Shown: positions 26,134 to 35,886 of the stretch, in pieces | Numbering within the stretch: position 1 is the first letter of the stretch | How the letters are laid out: each line of letters starts with the position of its first letter | Source of the DNA: Muribaculaceae bacterium | GTDB lineage: Bacteria > Bacteroidota > Bacteroidia > Bacteroidales > Muribaculaceae | Length of the DNA stretch: 64,000 nucleotides | Assembly (NCBI GenBank): GCA_016290325.1 | Contig: JAEETL010000002.1 | Coordinates: forward strand, 62,001 to 126,000 | Direction: 5' to 3' | Position numbers and translations under genes: made by a program | The notes under the pieces: model-generated | Database searches by the model: none | Seen by the model: only the letters and a program-made list of their open reading frames with translations | Told to the model about the DNA's origin: nothing

Positions 26134-27318
26134 TCAGTTGTTGCTGTCGAGATACTGATGGTAGATGCGGTTTTCTTTCTCGGCTGTGGCCGTCCATGTC
26201 AATTCTGGCAGCAACTTCTGGTCAATGCCTCCCCTGAGCAACTCTACAGCGCGGGTGGTAAAGCGGTCGATAAAGTTGTCTCCCAGGTTGATAGCGTTAT
26301 CGGGGCCAACGGCTTCGGCCGACCCGCCCACGTTTGATGCCACCACATGGGCTCCACATGAGAGCGCTTCGATGGGCACGAGGGGCAGGCCTTCGTATTT
26401 GCTGGGTAACACGAGCAGATCAACGCAGTTGAGCAGGTCGGGAACCTCATCAGGGGCAACCTTGCCAAAGAATCGGCAGTTAATGCCTTTAGAGGATGTG
26501 AGCTGCTGTGTGTCAGCTAATTGAGTTCCATCACCGATTGCCCAAAATGTGACGGGATGAGGATATTTTTGCTGGATTTCCTGGAAAATTTCAGGCAATA
26601 AAGTCACATTCTTCACTGGGGCAAACCGCCCTACATAAGCTATAACCTTATCGTCGGCATTCAGGCCATATCTCTCACGCAGTTCCTTACGGTGCTCATC
26701 GCTGTAACGTTGAAATTGGGAACTGGCGCCATTGAGCAGCAACTCGGCACGGAAATCGCTGGTGAGTTCTGCCCGGGCTTTGTCTAGCAGTCCCTGGCTA
26801 ACGAAAAAATTGCAGGTCGCATCTTTCAACTGCTTGATTGTCATTTCTTTGATGATGCTGTCCTGGGCTGGTTGGGTGTGGATGCTCGAGCCGTGCCAAG
26901 TGATGAAACAGGGGATGTGCAGGTGTTTGCCGGCAAAAGTGGCCGCATGACCAGCGATTCGATCATGGGCGCTTACCAAGTCATGGCCACGCATTTCCCA
27001 GCCTAAGCGGTGAAGTCGGCGCAGCATGGCTCGCGGTGGCTGATGAAAGAGGCGGTGACGGATGACGTCGCTCCAGCGGCGGCGGAACCACGTGATGTGC
27101 ATCTTCACCCCGTCGGCCACGATCTCATCGGGACGTGATTCTATCTTTTGGCTGTGGCGTAGGCGGCGCATGAGCCATCCGTCATACACATGGAACATAT
27201 ATACATCAACCTTATAATCAGCAATTTGCTGCAAGTGCTTCACGCGGTTGATCACCGCATTGAACACCCCTAAGCGCTGGTTGAGGTCACCTTCAAAAAG
27301 TACCGCGATCTGTTTCAT
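26134..27318 (-). CDS. Family 4-type glycosyltransferase
   Basis: A 394-residue GT-B fold enzyme. The N-terminal half is an acceptor domain with an HGSSIHTQPAQ segment. The C-terminal half has the donor-binding pattern: VIAYVGRFAPVKNVTLLPEIF, FWAIGDGTQL, the VPDLLNCVDLLVLPSKYEGLPLVPIEAL loop with the catalytic E-x7-E, and ASNVGGSAEAVG. It uses an unknown nucleotide sugar, probably for a surface glycan. It is the first gene of a two-gene unit with priA, an association of unlike functions. A -7 box lies 24 nt before its ATG. Confidence 0.87.
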   Translation of the reverse strand: MKQIAVLFEGDLNQRLGVFNAVINRVKHLQQIADYKVDVYMFHVYDGWLMRRLRHSQKIESRPDEIVADGVKMHITWFRRRWSDVIRHRLFHQPPRAMLRRLHRLGWEMRGHDLVSAHDRIAGHAATFAGKHLHIPCFITWHGSSIHTQPAQDSIIKEMTIKQLKDATCNFFVSQGLLDKARAELTSDFRAELLLNGASSQFQRYSDEHRKELRERYGLNADDKVIAYVGRFAPVKNVTLLPEIFQEIQQKYPHPVTFWAIGDGTQLADTQQLTSSKGINCRFFGKVAPDEVPDLLNCVDLLVLPSKYEGLPLVPIEALSCGAHVVASNVGGSAEAVGPDNAINLGDNFIDRFTTRAVELLRGGIDQKLLPELTWTATAEKENRIYHQYLDSNN

Positions 27319-27342
27319 AGCATCATCGTGTTTTTAACCTAG

Positions 27343-27350
27343 CAAATATA
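27343..27350 (-). promoter_or_regulatory. -7 promoter box for the glycosyltransferase-priA unit
   Basis: Minus-strand TATATTTG followed by CTAGG, 24 nt before ATG 27318. Confidence 0.55.
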
Positions 27351-27404
27351 CACATTATTATTTAATCACGCAATGCCAGTGTTTGAAATTCATGGCTAAC
27401 AATA

Positions 27405-27437
27405 GAAAAAAGGTCAAGCCATGATGACTTAACCTTT
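27405..27437 (-). terminator. Terminator after the tRNA gene
   Basis: On the minus strand AAGGTTAAG (27436-27428) pairs with CTTGACCTT (27418-27410, one G-T pair), followed by a run of Ts. Confidence 0.8.
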
Positions 27438-27444
27438 TACTGAG

Positions 27445-27516
27445 TAGCGGGAGCCAGACTCGAACTGACGACCTTTGGGTTATGAGCCCAACGAGCTGCC
27501 ACTGCTCCATCCCGCA
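27445..27516 (-). tRNA. tRNA-Met (CAT anticodon), initiator-like
   Basis: The minus-strand 72-nt sequence folds as a full cloverleaf. The acceptor is TGCGGGA/TCCCGCT with no Watson-Crick pair at 1:72 (T-T). The D stem is GAGC/CTCG-type, the anticodon loop CTCATAA lies on a stem with three G-C pairs (GGG/CCC), and the T arm is GTCAG TTCGAGT CTGGC. The mismatch at 1:72 and the three G-C pairs are hallmarks of initiator tRNA. CCA is not encoded. It has its own promoter box (27528-27535) and terminator. It could be an elongator tRNA, but these features favour fMet. Confidence 0.9.
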
Positions 27517-27527
27517 ATTTGCGACTG

Positions 27528-27535
27528 CAAAGGTA
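27528..27535 (-). promoter_or_regulatory. -7 promoter box for tRNA-Met
   Basis: Minus-strand TACCTTTG, 11 nt before the tRNA 5' end. The remaining gap to 27762 is AT-rich with no clear feature. Confidence 0.65.
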
Positions 27536-27762
27536 ATACTTTTTTGTGACCTGGCAAGACTTGAAATGCAAAAAATGTGTTTTTTAACATATTTTTATCA
27601 AAATTGGTAGTGTGGTATCCTTGTCTCTTGTGTCACGCTTTCCGTGTGATTTTATTAAAGTATTACTTGAAGTCAATAATTATCTAATCACACAATTATT
27701 AATATTTAAAAATTTAGATATCAAGTGATTTATAATAAATATTTAAAGTAAAAATTAAATAT

Positions 27763-27793
27763 AAAAACTGCCGCAGAATTGGTCCTGCGGCAG
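27763..27793 (-). terminator. Terminator after the fumarase gene
   Basis: CTGCCGCAG/CTGCGGCAG nine-base stem (27785-27793 with 27768-27776) followed on the minus strand by TTTTTATATTT. Confidence 0.85.
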
Positions 27794-27823
27794 TGGTGAA
27801 GTCATTTATTTGAGCCTTGATGC

Positions 27824-29449
27824 TTACAAACCGATTTTCTTGAAGAAATCGTTGCCCTTGTTGTCAACAAGGATGAATGCGGGGAAGTCCACGACGCGGA
27901 TTTTCCACACGGCTTCCATACCCAACTCGGGGTATTCTACACACTCGATACTCTTGATGCTCTCCTGTGAGAGGATCGCTGCGGGACCGCCAATGCTGCC
28001 CAGGTAGAAACCGCCGTGCTTCTTACAAGCGTCGGTCACCTCCTGGCTGCGGTTGCCCTTAGCAATCATTACCATACTGCCTCCCAAGCTCTGGAACAGA
28101 TCCACATAGGGGTCCATTCGGTTGGCGGTCGTCGGGCCCATCGAGCCGCATGGCATGCCTGCCGGGGTCTTGGCGGGGCCTGCATACAGCACGGGATGGT
28201 CCTTGATGTACTGAGGAATGCCCTCGCCACGGTCATAGCGCTCTTTCCACTTGGCATGGGCAATGTCGCGGCCCACGATGATGGTACCACTTAACGACAC
28301 GCGGGTCGATACAGGATACTTGTCAAGGATGGCCAGCGTCTCGCTCATGGGGCGGTCCAGATCGATCTTGATGCCGTCGCCCTCGCCTGCCTGGCGCAGT
28401 TCCTCGGGAATCAGTTGGGTGGGCTGGTCATCGAGTTTCTCGATCCACACGCCGTCACGGTTGATTTTCGCCTTGATGTTGCGGTCGGCACTGCAGCTGA
28501 CGCCCAGTCCGATGGGACAGGATGCGCCGTGGCGCGGCAGGCGAACGATGCGAACGTCGTGTGCCATGTACTTGCCGCCAAATTGGGCGCCCAAACCGAT
28601 CTTATAGGCCTCTTCCAGCACTTGCTTCTCCAGTTCCACGTCGCGGAAGGCGCGGCCTGTCTCGTCGCCCGTTGTGGGCAGGTTGTCATAGTAATGGGTC
28701 GATGCCAGCTTAACGGTGAGCAGGTTCTTTTCGGCACTGGTTCCGCCGATGACGAATGCGATGTGATAGGGCGGACATGCTGCGGTGCCCAGGGTGCGCA
28801 TCTTGTCAACGAGGAAGGGCACCAGCGTACCGGGATTGAGGACGGCCTTAGTCATCTGGTACAGATAGGTTTTGTTAGCGCTACCGCCTCCCTTGGTAAC
28901 GCACAGGAAGCGGTATTCCATACCCTCGGCACACTCCAGGTCGATCTGGGCGGGCAGGTTACAGCGGGTATTCACTTCCTCATACATGCTCAGCGGGGCA
29001 TTCTGTGAGTAGCGCAGGTTCTCTTGGGTGTAAGTGTTATAGACGCCACGGGCCAGGGCTTCCTCGTCGCAGAAACCGGTCCACACCTGCTGGCCTTTCT
29101 CGCCATGGATGATGGCTGTGCCGGTATCTTGGCACAGGGGCAGTTGACCCTTAGCTGCTACCTCGGCGTTGCGAAGGAAGGTCAGTGCCACATACTTGTC
29201 GTTGTCGCTGGCCTCGGGATCGCGCAAAATCTTGGCTACCTGCTCGTTGTGAGAGCGGCGCAGCAGGAAGTTCACGTCGCGGAAGGCCTGCTGGGCTAAC
29301 ATTGTCAGTGCCTCGGGCTCAATCTTGAGGATGGGTTTACCCTCAAACTCGCCCACCGACACGTAGTCACTGGTTAGCTTGTAGTATTCGGTGTCGTCGT
29401 TGCCCAATTGGAACATGGGCGCATAGCGGAATTCGGGATTGTTTGCCAT
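27824..29449 (-). CDS. Class I fumarate hydratase (iron-sulfur dependent)
   Basis: Interconverts fumarate and malate in the cytoplasm with a [4Fe-4S] cluster. 541 aa, the usual length of single-chain class I fumarases (alpha and beta domains fused). The N-terminal domain contains [14 protein letters not shown] with a cluster cysteine and [14 protein letters not shown]. The C-terminal domain has [15 protein letters not shown] and [17 protein letters not shown]. In Bacteroidales this enzyme usually works in the reductive fumarate branch of anaerobic metabolism (general knowledge). It has its own promoter (29496-29503) and terminator. Exact paralogue naming (fumA/fumB) is not attempted. Confidence 0.94.
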   Translation of the reverse strand: MANNPEFRYAPMFQLGNDDTEYYKLTSDYVSVGEFEGKPILKIEPEALTMLAQQAFRDVNFLLRRSHNEQVAKILRDPEASDNDKYVALTFLRNAEVAAKGQLPLCQDTGTAIIHGEKGQQVWTGFCDEEALARGVYNTYTQENLRYSQNAPLSMYEEVNTRCNLPAQIDLECAEGMEYRFLCVTKGGGSANKTYLYQMTKAVLNPGTLVPFLVDKMRTLGTAACPPYHIAFVIGGTSAEKNLLTVKLASTHYYDNLPTTGDETGRAFRDVELEKQVLEEAYKIGLGAQFGGKYMAHDVRIVRLPRHGASCPIGLGVSCSADRNIKAKINRDGVWIEKLDDQPTQLIPEELRQAGEGDGIKIDLDRPMSETLAILDKYPVSTRVSLSGTIIVGRDIAHAKWKERYDRGEGIPQYIKDHPVLYAGPAKTPAGMPCGSMGPTTANRMDPYVDLFQSLGGSMVMIAKGNRSQEVTDACKKHGGFYLGSIGGPAAILSQESIKSIECVEYPELGMEAVWKIRVVDFPAFILVDNKGNDFFKKIGL

Positions 29450-29495
29450 AAATTAAAAATAAAAAGTTATTTGTTAATAGTTGATTTTGTTGCCG

Positions 29496-29503
29496 CAAAG
29501 ATA
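29496..29503 (-). promoter_or_regulatory. -7 promoter box for fumarase
   Basis: Minus-strand TATCTTTG followed by CGG, 46 nt before ATG 29449. Confidence 0.6.
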
Positions 29504-29554
29504 GTGTAACCCGAGCACAATGCCAAATTTATTTCAGCATTGTTGAGGCGCTGG

Positions 29555-30223
29555 TCACATGTTAAACCCCAGCCGCTTGAAGTCGTCGGGCAGTGGGGCG
29601 GTGATGTCGATTTCCTTGCCGCTCACCGGATGGGTGAAGCGTATGCGGTGGGCCTGCAGGGAGATGCCGCCGTCGGGGTTGCTGCGTGGCGCGCCATACT
29701 TGAGGTCGCCCTTGATGGGGCACCCGATGGCTGACAACTGGGCCCTGATCTGGTGCTTGCGTCCCGTAATCAGGTCGATTTCCAGCAGCCAGTAGCGCTG
29801 GCTGGCAGCGATGACACGGTATTTGAGCACGGCTTTTTGGTGGCCCTCGCGAGGCACGATGCTCACGCGGGTCTTGTTGCCCTGTTCCACGCTTTTCAGG
29901 TAATGGGTGAGGGTGGCTTCGGGCTCTGGCGGCTCATTGCCGACCACGGCCCAATAGGTCTTATGGACCTCTCCCTTGCGGAAGAGCTCGTTCATGCGTG
30001 AGAGACCCTTACTGGTTTTGGCCATCACGACAAGCCCGCAGGTGGGTCGGTCGATACGGTGGGTGACGCCCAGGAACACGTTGCCGGGTTTGTCATATTT
30101 CTGTTTGATCCAAGCTTTCACCGTGTCGATGAGCGTGATGTCGCCAGTGCGGTCGCCCTGCACCAGCTCTCCAGCGCGCTTGTTGACGATGATGATGTGG
30201 TTGTCGTCGTAAACTACTTCCAT
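29555..30223 (-). CDS. RluA-family pseudouridine synthase
   Basis: Converts uridine to pseudouridine in rRNA or tRNA. 222 residues without an S4 domain, so it is of the RluA/RluC-catalytic-domain-only type. The catalytic aspartate is D58 in THRIDRPTCGLVVMAKT. Further motifs are LIDLITGRKHQIRAQLSAIGCPI-like (LEIDLITGRKHQIRAQL) and a C-terminal LQAHRIRFTHPVSG. The target site is unknown. A -7 box at 30258-30265 lies 34 nt before ATG 30223. Confidence 0.92.
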   Translation of the reverse strand: MEVVYDDNHIIIVNKRAGELVQGDRTGDITLIDTVKAWIKQKYDKPGNVFLGVTHRIDRPTCGLVVMAKTSKGLSRMNELFRKGEVHKTYWAVVGNEPPEPEATLTHYLKSVEQGNKTRVSIVPREGHQKAVLKYRVIAASQRYWLLEIDLITGRKHQIRAQLSAIGCPIKGDLKYGAPRSNPDGGISLQAHRIRFTHPVSGKEIDITAPLPDDFKRLGFNM

Positions 30224-30257
30224 TACAAAATTGAGTCTCCCTTGTGGGAGGGTGGTG

Positions 30258-30265
30258 CAAATTTA
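30258..30265 (-). promoter_or_regulatory. -7 promoter box for the pseudouridine synthase gene
   Basis: Minus-strand TAAATTTG followed by CACC. The 30224-30813 gap holds this promoter and, on the other strand, the SusC promoter and leader; 30300-30560 shows no clear feature. Confidence 0.6.
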
Positions 30266-30594
30266 CATCAAATCCTGTTATTTTTGCTTTTTTTTATCTT
30301 AAAAATGCTACTGGAAAGGGTAAAAGCCCGCTCAAGAGGATTGATGCTTGAAGTGATGGGCGACTTTTCTCGAGTCAGTCAAATGTTAAAATTTCTCCGA
30401 AGGTGATTTAAGTAGCTGAATTTCAATTTGTTAACTATTTTTGGTGGGGTTGTGTTTTTCTGGACTTTTATATTTTACTGATTTTCAGTTATTTGTGTGC
30501 TAAATTTTTATTTTATTTAAGGAAGAGGCTGGAAAAAAGTGAAGAAAAACGAAAAAGTTTTCAACAAATGTATACTTTATTAAAAAAAAACAAT

Positions 30595-30602
30595 TAATTT
30601 TG
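30595..30602 (+). promoter_or_regulatory. -7 promoter box of the SusC/SusD locus, with a long leader
   Basis: TAATTTTG followed by CA. It would give a 5' leader of about 205 nt to ATG 30814, the longest in the window, which leaves room for post-transcriptional control. No sigma/anti-sigma pair or hybrid two-component regulator is adjacent. Confidence 0.55.
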
Positions 30603-30813
30603 CAAGCCTGTCTATTTATGACGTGTGGTGAAAAACTAGAATGAAAAACGATTTTTTATCAATCTGTTGTAATGATTGAAATTTCGAGCCTGAAGCATTT
30701 ATTGTGCATGGTGTGACTTGTTTGATGTTTTGAAGCTGCATGTCATTGGATAGGGGAAACGATATTTGGTAAACTTATAAAACATTAATAATTAATTACT
30801 TAATCAAAAATTT

Positions 30814-33800
30814 ATGAGTCTTAAACATTTTCTATTGTTCCTAGTCATGGCACTTGCCTCGCTTGGTGTTTCGGCCCAAGTCAGCGGTACGGTGTTAGAT
30901 GAGAACAACGAGCCCGTCATTGGTGCATCGGTCGTTCAGCAGAGCAATCCCAAGAACGGCGTCGCTACCGATTTTGACGGTCATTTCTCTTTGAATGTGC
31001 CGACTGGCACAAAGATTAAGATCACCTATGTGGGTTATGAAGATGCGGTTGTTGCCGGTAGCACTGGCATGAAGATCGTTCTTAAGCCCAAGGGTGAAAT
31101 GTTGAACGAGGTCGTGGTCACCGGTTACCAGAAGGTGGATAAGCGACTCTTTACCGGTGCAACTCAGAGCGTCGATGCCGAGAAGACAAAACTCTCGGGT
31201 GTTGCCGACGTCAGCCGTGGTCTTGAAGGCCGCGTCTCGGGTGTGCAGGTACAGAACGTGTCTGGAACTTTTGGTACGGCTCCCAAGATCCGTGTTCGTG
31301 GTGCTACCTCAATCTACGGTAGCTCCAAGCCCCTGTGGGTAGTCGACGGTGTTGTTCTTGAGGACAACGTTGACATCAGTGCTGACGACCTTTCTTCGGG
31401 TGATGCTAACACGCTGATTGCCTCGGCTGTTGCCGGTCTTAATGCCGACGATATCGAGAGCTTCCAGATTCTTAAGGACGGTTCAGCAACCTCAATCTAT
31501 GGTGCTAAGGCTAACGCCGGTGTGATCGTTATCACGACCAAGACCGGTCGCAAGGGTACTAGCTCGATCAACTACACGGGCGAGTTCACCTATCGCTTGA
31601 AGCCCAACTATCGTGACTTCAACATCTGTAACTCCCAGGAGCAGATGAGTATCCTGCGTGAGATGGAGCAGAAGGGTTGGCTGGAGTATGCCAACTTGGT
31701 GAACAGCACCACTTCTGGTATCTATGGTCAGATGTATAACCTGATGAACACTTATGATCCCGAAACCGGAACCTATGCTCTTCCCAACACCGAGAACGGC
31801 CGCAATGCCTTCCTGCGTGAGGCTGAGTTCCGTAACACCAACTGGTTCGATCTGTTGTTTAACCACAACATCATGCAGAACCACTCGGTGAGCATCTCGG
31901 GTGGTACCGAAAAGGGCTCATTCTACACCTCGGCATCAGTAATGACCGACCCGGGATGGTACAAGAGCAGCCGCGTCGAGCGTTATACCTTTAACGCCAA
32001 CGCTATCTATAACATCACCGATAAGCTGAAACTGAAAATTTTGAACAGTGACAGTTTCCGTGATCAGAAGGCTCCCGGTACCTTGAGTCAGAACGTGGAC
32101 GTTGTGTTTGGTGAGGTTCGTCGTGACTTCGATATCAACCCCTATAGCTTCTCGTTGAACACCGCCCGTACGGTGGATCCCGACATGCGCTATACCCGCA
32201 ACTATGCTACGTTCAACATCTTTGATGAGTTGGAGCAGAACTATATCGACTTGACGGTTACCGACCTCAAGTTCCAGGGCGAGCTCAATTACAAACCCAT
32301 CATGAAGCAGGATCAGTCACTCGAGTTCAATATCTTGGGCTCAATGCGTGTGGCTAACTCTGAGCAGAACCACTATGTGAAGGACAACAGTAACATGGCT
32401 AATGCCTATCGTGCTGGTATCGACCCGGAGAATTCAATTATCCGTTCGTCTAACTCCTACCTGTACACCGACCCCGACCTCAAGAACACTCTTCCCGAGA
32501 CCGTGCTTGACAAGGGTGGTATGTTGTTCTATCAGAAGTACAACACCAAGACCTTCACCTTCCGTGCTTCGGGTATGTACATGAAGGACTTCAACAATGG
32601 CAAGCACCTCCTCAACCTCTTCGCTGGTATGGAGGCTGTTCGTTTGGACCGCTTCAGCCAGTCGTTTGATGCTTGGGGTGTTGTTTACGCTAACGGTAAC
32701 CTGCCTTACACTAATTATAAACTGTTTAAGCAGATTCAGGAGGAGAATGGTAACTACTACAGCATTGGTAATTACTTCCGCCGCGATATGGCATACTTTG
32801 CCAACGTCAATTATGCTCTGTTAGGCCGCTACATCTTGAACGGAACTTTGCGTTATGAGGGTTCTAACCAGATGGGTCGCACGACTCAGAACCGTTGGCT
32901 CCCCACCTGGAACGTATCGGCTGCTTGGAACGTTTCCGACGAGCCCTTCTTCCAGAACTCTAATCTGTATCAAAAGGGTGCCCTCTCATTTGCCAAGTTG
33001 CGCTTGAGCTATTCGTTGACTGCTGAGAGTGGTCCTATGACACTCGGTCATGCCGAGGCACTCTATTATCCCACCCTGCGCTGGCGTCAAGAGCTCAGTG
33101 CTTACGAGATGGGTCTTTACCTGAGTGGTCTGGGCAACAGCGACCTGACCTATGAGAAGAAGCATGAGTTTGACCTTGGTGTTGACCTCGGTTTCCTCTA
33201 CAACCGCATCAACCTGGTGTTTGACTGGTACTTCCGCAACAACTTCGACCTGATTGGCCGCATCCGTACCATGGGTGTCGGTGGTGAGACCGAGAAGTTT
33301 GGTAACGTTGCCGAGATGAAGTCTCATGGTGTTGAGTTCACTCTCACAACCCATAACATTCAGCCCAAACGTCCTGGTGGCTTTGGTTGGACCAGTGACT
33401 TGACGTTCTCTTATGCAATGACCGAGATCACCAAGCTGACTGCACGTTCACGCGTCATCGACCTGGTAGTTGGTACCGGTTTCGCTCTCCAGGGCTATCC
33501 CCACCGTGCTATCTTCTCAATTCCCTTCGCAGGTCTTGACGCCCACGGTATGCCCCTGGTTATCGACGAGAATGGTAATGTTTCCGGTGAAGGTCTGAAC
33601 TTCCAGGAGACCGACTTGCTCGACTTCCTCAAGTATGAGGGTCCCGTTGATCCTACCATCACTGGTGGTTTTGGTAACACCTTTGACTGGAAGGGTTTCC
33701 ACCTGAACGTCTTTATGACCTATGCCTTTGGTAACAAGTTGCGCCTTGACCCGACCTTCGCATCTGGTTATAGTGACTTGAGGGCATTCAGCAAGGACTT

Positions 33801-34167
33801 CAAGAACCGTTGGGTATTGCCCGGTGATGAGGCTTATACCGATATTCCCGCTATTGCATCGCGCCGTCAGGTGTATGCTAACTACTACCTGGGTATGGCA
33901 TACAATGCCTACAACTACAGTACTGCACGCATTGCCGACGGTGGATTTATCCGTCTGAAAGAGATTTCTTTGACCTATGACATTCCCAAGAGTGTGATTT
34001 CACACCTGCGTCTGACTAACGCAGCAGTTAAGTTGGCTGCTACCAACATCTGCCTGCTTTATGCCGACAAGAAGCTCAATGGTCAGGATCCTGAGTTCTT
34101 CAACAGTGGTGGTGTGGCATCGCCTAACCCCAAGCAGTTTACCCTTACCCTGCGTTTGGGCATGTGA
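30814..34167 (+). CDS. SusC/RagA family TonB-dependent outer-membrane receptor
   Basis: An outer-membrane transporter that takes up a large nutrient ligand with its SusD partner, driven by TonB. 1117 aa. Signal peptide residues 1-22 (LGVSAQ). N-terminal carboxypeptidase-D-like domain about 23-100 (VSGTVLDENNEPVIGASVVQ, FDGHFSLNVPTG). Plug domain about 105-230 with LNEVVVTGYQKVDKRLFTGA and the SusC signature SFQILKDGSATSIYGAKANA. A 22-strand barrel follows, ending in FTLTLRLGM. The locus continues with SusD, a metallohydrolase and DUF4302. No glycosidase is in the unit, so a peptide, glycopeptide or other ligand is as likely as a polysaccharide. Confidence 0.95.
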   Translation: MSLKHFLLFLVMALASLGVSAQVSGTVLDENNEPVIGASVVQQSNPKNGVATDFDGHFSLNVPTGTKIKITYVGYEDAVVAGSTGMKIVLKPKGEMLNEVVVTGYQKVDKRLFTGATQSVDAEKTKLSGVADVSRGLEGRVSGVQVQNVSGTFGTAPKIRVRGATSIYGSSKPLWVVDGVVLEDNVDISADDLSSGDANTLIASAVAGLNADDIESFQILKDGSATSIYGAKANAGVIVITTKTGRKGTSSINYTGEFTYRLKPNYRDFNICNSQEQMSILREMEQKGWLEYANLVNSTTSGIYGQMYNLMNTYDPETGTYALPNTENGRNAFLREAEFRNTNWFDLLFNHNIMQNHSVSISGGTEKGSFYTSASVMTDPGWYKSSRVERYTFNANAIYNITDKLKLKILNSDSFRDQKAPGTLSQNVDVVFGEVRRDFDINPYSFSLNTARTVDPDMRYTRNYATFNIFDELEQNYIDLTVTDLKFQGELNYKPIMKQDQSLEFNILGSMRVANSEQNHYVKDNSNMANAYRAGIDPENSIIRSSNSYLYTDPDLKNTLPETVLDKGGMLFYQKYNTKTFTFRASGMYMKDFNNGKHLLNLFAGMEAVRLDRFSQSFDAWGVVYANGNLPYTNYKLFKQIQEENGNYYSIGNYFRRDMAYFANVNYALLGRYILNGTLRYEGSNQMGRTTQNRWLPTWNVSAAWNVSDEPFFQNSNLYQKGALSFAKLRLSYSLTAESGPMTLGHAEALYYPTLRWRQELSAYEMGLYLSGLGNSDLTYEKKHEFDLGVDLGFLYNRINLVFDWYFRNNFDLIGRIRTMGVGGETEKFGNVAEMKSHGVEFTLTTHNIQPKRPGGFGWTSDLTFSYAMTEITKLTARSRVIDLVVGTGFALQGYPHRAIFSIPFAGLDAHGMPLVIDENGNVSGEGLNFQETDLLDFLKYEGPVDPTITGGFGNTFDWKGFHLNVFMTYAFGNKLRLDPTFASGYSDLRAFSKDFKNRWVLPGDEAYTDIPAIASRRQVYANYYLGMAYNAYNYSTARIADGGFIRLKEISLTYDIPKSVISHLRLTNAAVKLAATNICLLYADKKLNGQDPEFFNSGGVASPNPKQFTLTLRLGM

Positions 34168-34206
34168 TAATTGATGTTCCACATTATATAATATTATAAG
34201 AAGATT

Positions 34207-35850
34207 ATGAAATTACGATATAAAATCTTATTCATTGCGGTAGCGCTTATCGGGTTGAGCTCTTGTAGCGATTTCTTGGAGAAAGTGCCCGATACCCGTG
34301 TCTATCTTGTTAATCTAGACCAGCTGGAGCAATTGCTCATCACGGGTTATAACGATCACAATTATGCTGTCCTTTGTGAGTATTCGAGTGACAACGTTGG
34401 TGACACCAATGCTCCCGATAAGGATGGTAACCGATACAACTATTCATCCTATAGCCGCTATGATGAGCAGATCTATGCTTGGCAGGATGTGGACTTGGAT
34501 ATCAGTGCATCTGATTCTCCCTCTGGATTGTGGCAAGGTTGCTACTCGGCTATCGCAGCCGCCAACGCTGTGATTGAAAAAGTCGAGGAATTTGAAGCCA
34601 CTGGTGAAATCGAAGGTCAGCCTATGAGTTTTCGTGACAAGGCTCGCCTGGCCGCTATCAAGGGTGAGGCTCACATGATTCGTGCCTATCACCACTATAT
34701 CTTGGCCCAGATCTTCTGCATGCCTTATCGTGGCCCGCAGATTAGCGCTACGCTGCCCGGTCTCCCCTATGCTACTAAGCCCGAGACTGAGCTCTATCCC
34801 AAGTATGACCGTGGCACTCTCGAGGAGTTCTATCAGAATATCGAGAAGGACTTGCAGATTGGTCTTGCTAACGTGACCGATGAGTTCTATGAGGTGCCCA
34901 AGTATCACTTCAATGTTGCTGCGTCCAACGCATTTGCTGCCCGTTTCTATCTGGCCAAGCGCGAGTATGACAAGGTGGTTCAGTATGCTACAGCTGCTTT
35001 CAAGGGTAATGACCCCGAGGCACTGCGCAACGATTACTGGGATCATCAGGAAGACTTTATTGAATGGGAGGACGGTGCACGTTATTACACCAGTATTGAA
35101 CGTCCGGGTAACTTCATGTTGATGGATACCTACACTGAATGGTTCCGTCGTTGGGGTAGCCGCTTCTTCACAATGGGTGATGGTATGCGTGCCAGCATCC
35201 AGGGCCCCGGTCCGTCATGGAACGGTGAGTACATGCCCTTCTTCAGGAACAGTGTGCTTGGTTCTCCATCAGCTCCTCAGTATGGCTGGTTCTTCTACGC
35301 AACCTATTGGGAGCAGTTTGAATACACCGACAAGATTGCTGGTATCGGTTATCCTCACATGGTTCGTCCCGAGTTCACGAGCCAGGAGACCCTCCTGTTC
35401 CGTGCCGAGGCTTACCTGTTCCTGGGCGATATTGATGCCGCATTTGAGGATCTCTATCGTTGGAACCACGAGCACATCATGCAGGGTGACATGGCATCAA
35501 ATAACGGTTCTATGTCCGAGTTGGAGAAGGCCAGGATCGTGAGCTTCTATGGTGGCAAAGATCCAGGTTCAGGCATCGTGAGACCATTCCATATCGATGA
35601 GGTGTGCCCGAGTGACAAATACCACCTGACTCCCGAAATCGAGCCCTATCTGAACTGTGTACAGCACTTCCGCCGCATGCAGAACGCTCACCTGGGTCAG
35701 CGCTGGTTTGACATCAAGCGTTATGGCTTCTCAATTACCCACAAGATGGGCAAGGATGACATCTATACCCTTGAAGTGCTTGACCCGCGTTATGCCATCC
35801 AGATTCCTGCCGAGGTTATTGGCGCTGGTTTGGAACCCAATGCCCGTTAA
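34207..35850 (+). CDS. SusD/RagB family nutrient-binding outer-membrane lipoprotein
   Basis: Surface lipoprotein that caps the SusC channel and binds its ligand. 547 aa; lipobox at LIGLSSCSDFLEKVP (Cys about residue 22). TPR-containing SusD fold: early NLDQLEQLLITGYND segment, then AIKGEAHMIRAYHHYILAQIF (the helical TPR motif common to SusD), and a C-terminal region ending in FRRMQNAHLGQRWFDIKRYG, which is the conserved SusD tail. It lies 39 bp after SusC and is surely co-transcribed. The ligand cannot be told from the sequence. Confidence 0.94.
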   Translation: MKLRYKILFIAVALIGLSSCSDFLEKVPDTRVYLVNLDQLEQLLITGYNDHNYAVLCEYSSDNVGDTNAPDKDGNRYNYSSYSRYDEQIYAWQDVDLDISASDSPSGLWQGCYSAIAAANAVIEKVEEFEATGEIEGQPMSFRDKARLAAIKGEAHMIRAYHHYILAQIFCMPYRGPQISATLPGLPYATKPETELYPKYDRGTLEEFYQNIEKDLQIGLANVTDEFYEVPKYHFNVAASNAFAARFYLAKREYDKVVQYATAAFKGNDPEALRNDYWDHQEDFIEWEDGARYYTSIERPGNFMLMDTYTEWFRRWGSRFFTMGDGMRASIQGPGPSWNGEYMPFFRNSVLGSPSAPQYGWFFYATYWEQFEYTDKIAGIGYPHMVRPEFTSQETLLFRAEAYLFLGDIDAAFEDLYRWNHEHIMQGDMASNNGSMSELEKARIVSFYGGKDPGSGIVRPFHIDEVCPSDKYHLTPEIEPYLNCVQHFRRMQNAHLGQRWFDIKRYGFSITHKMGKDDIYTLEVLDPRYAIQIPAEVIGAGLEPNAR

Positions 35851-35886
35851 GCAACGATATGTATAATCAATAAGAAATAGATTACA

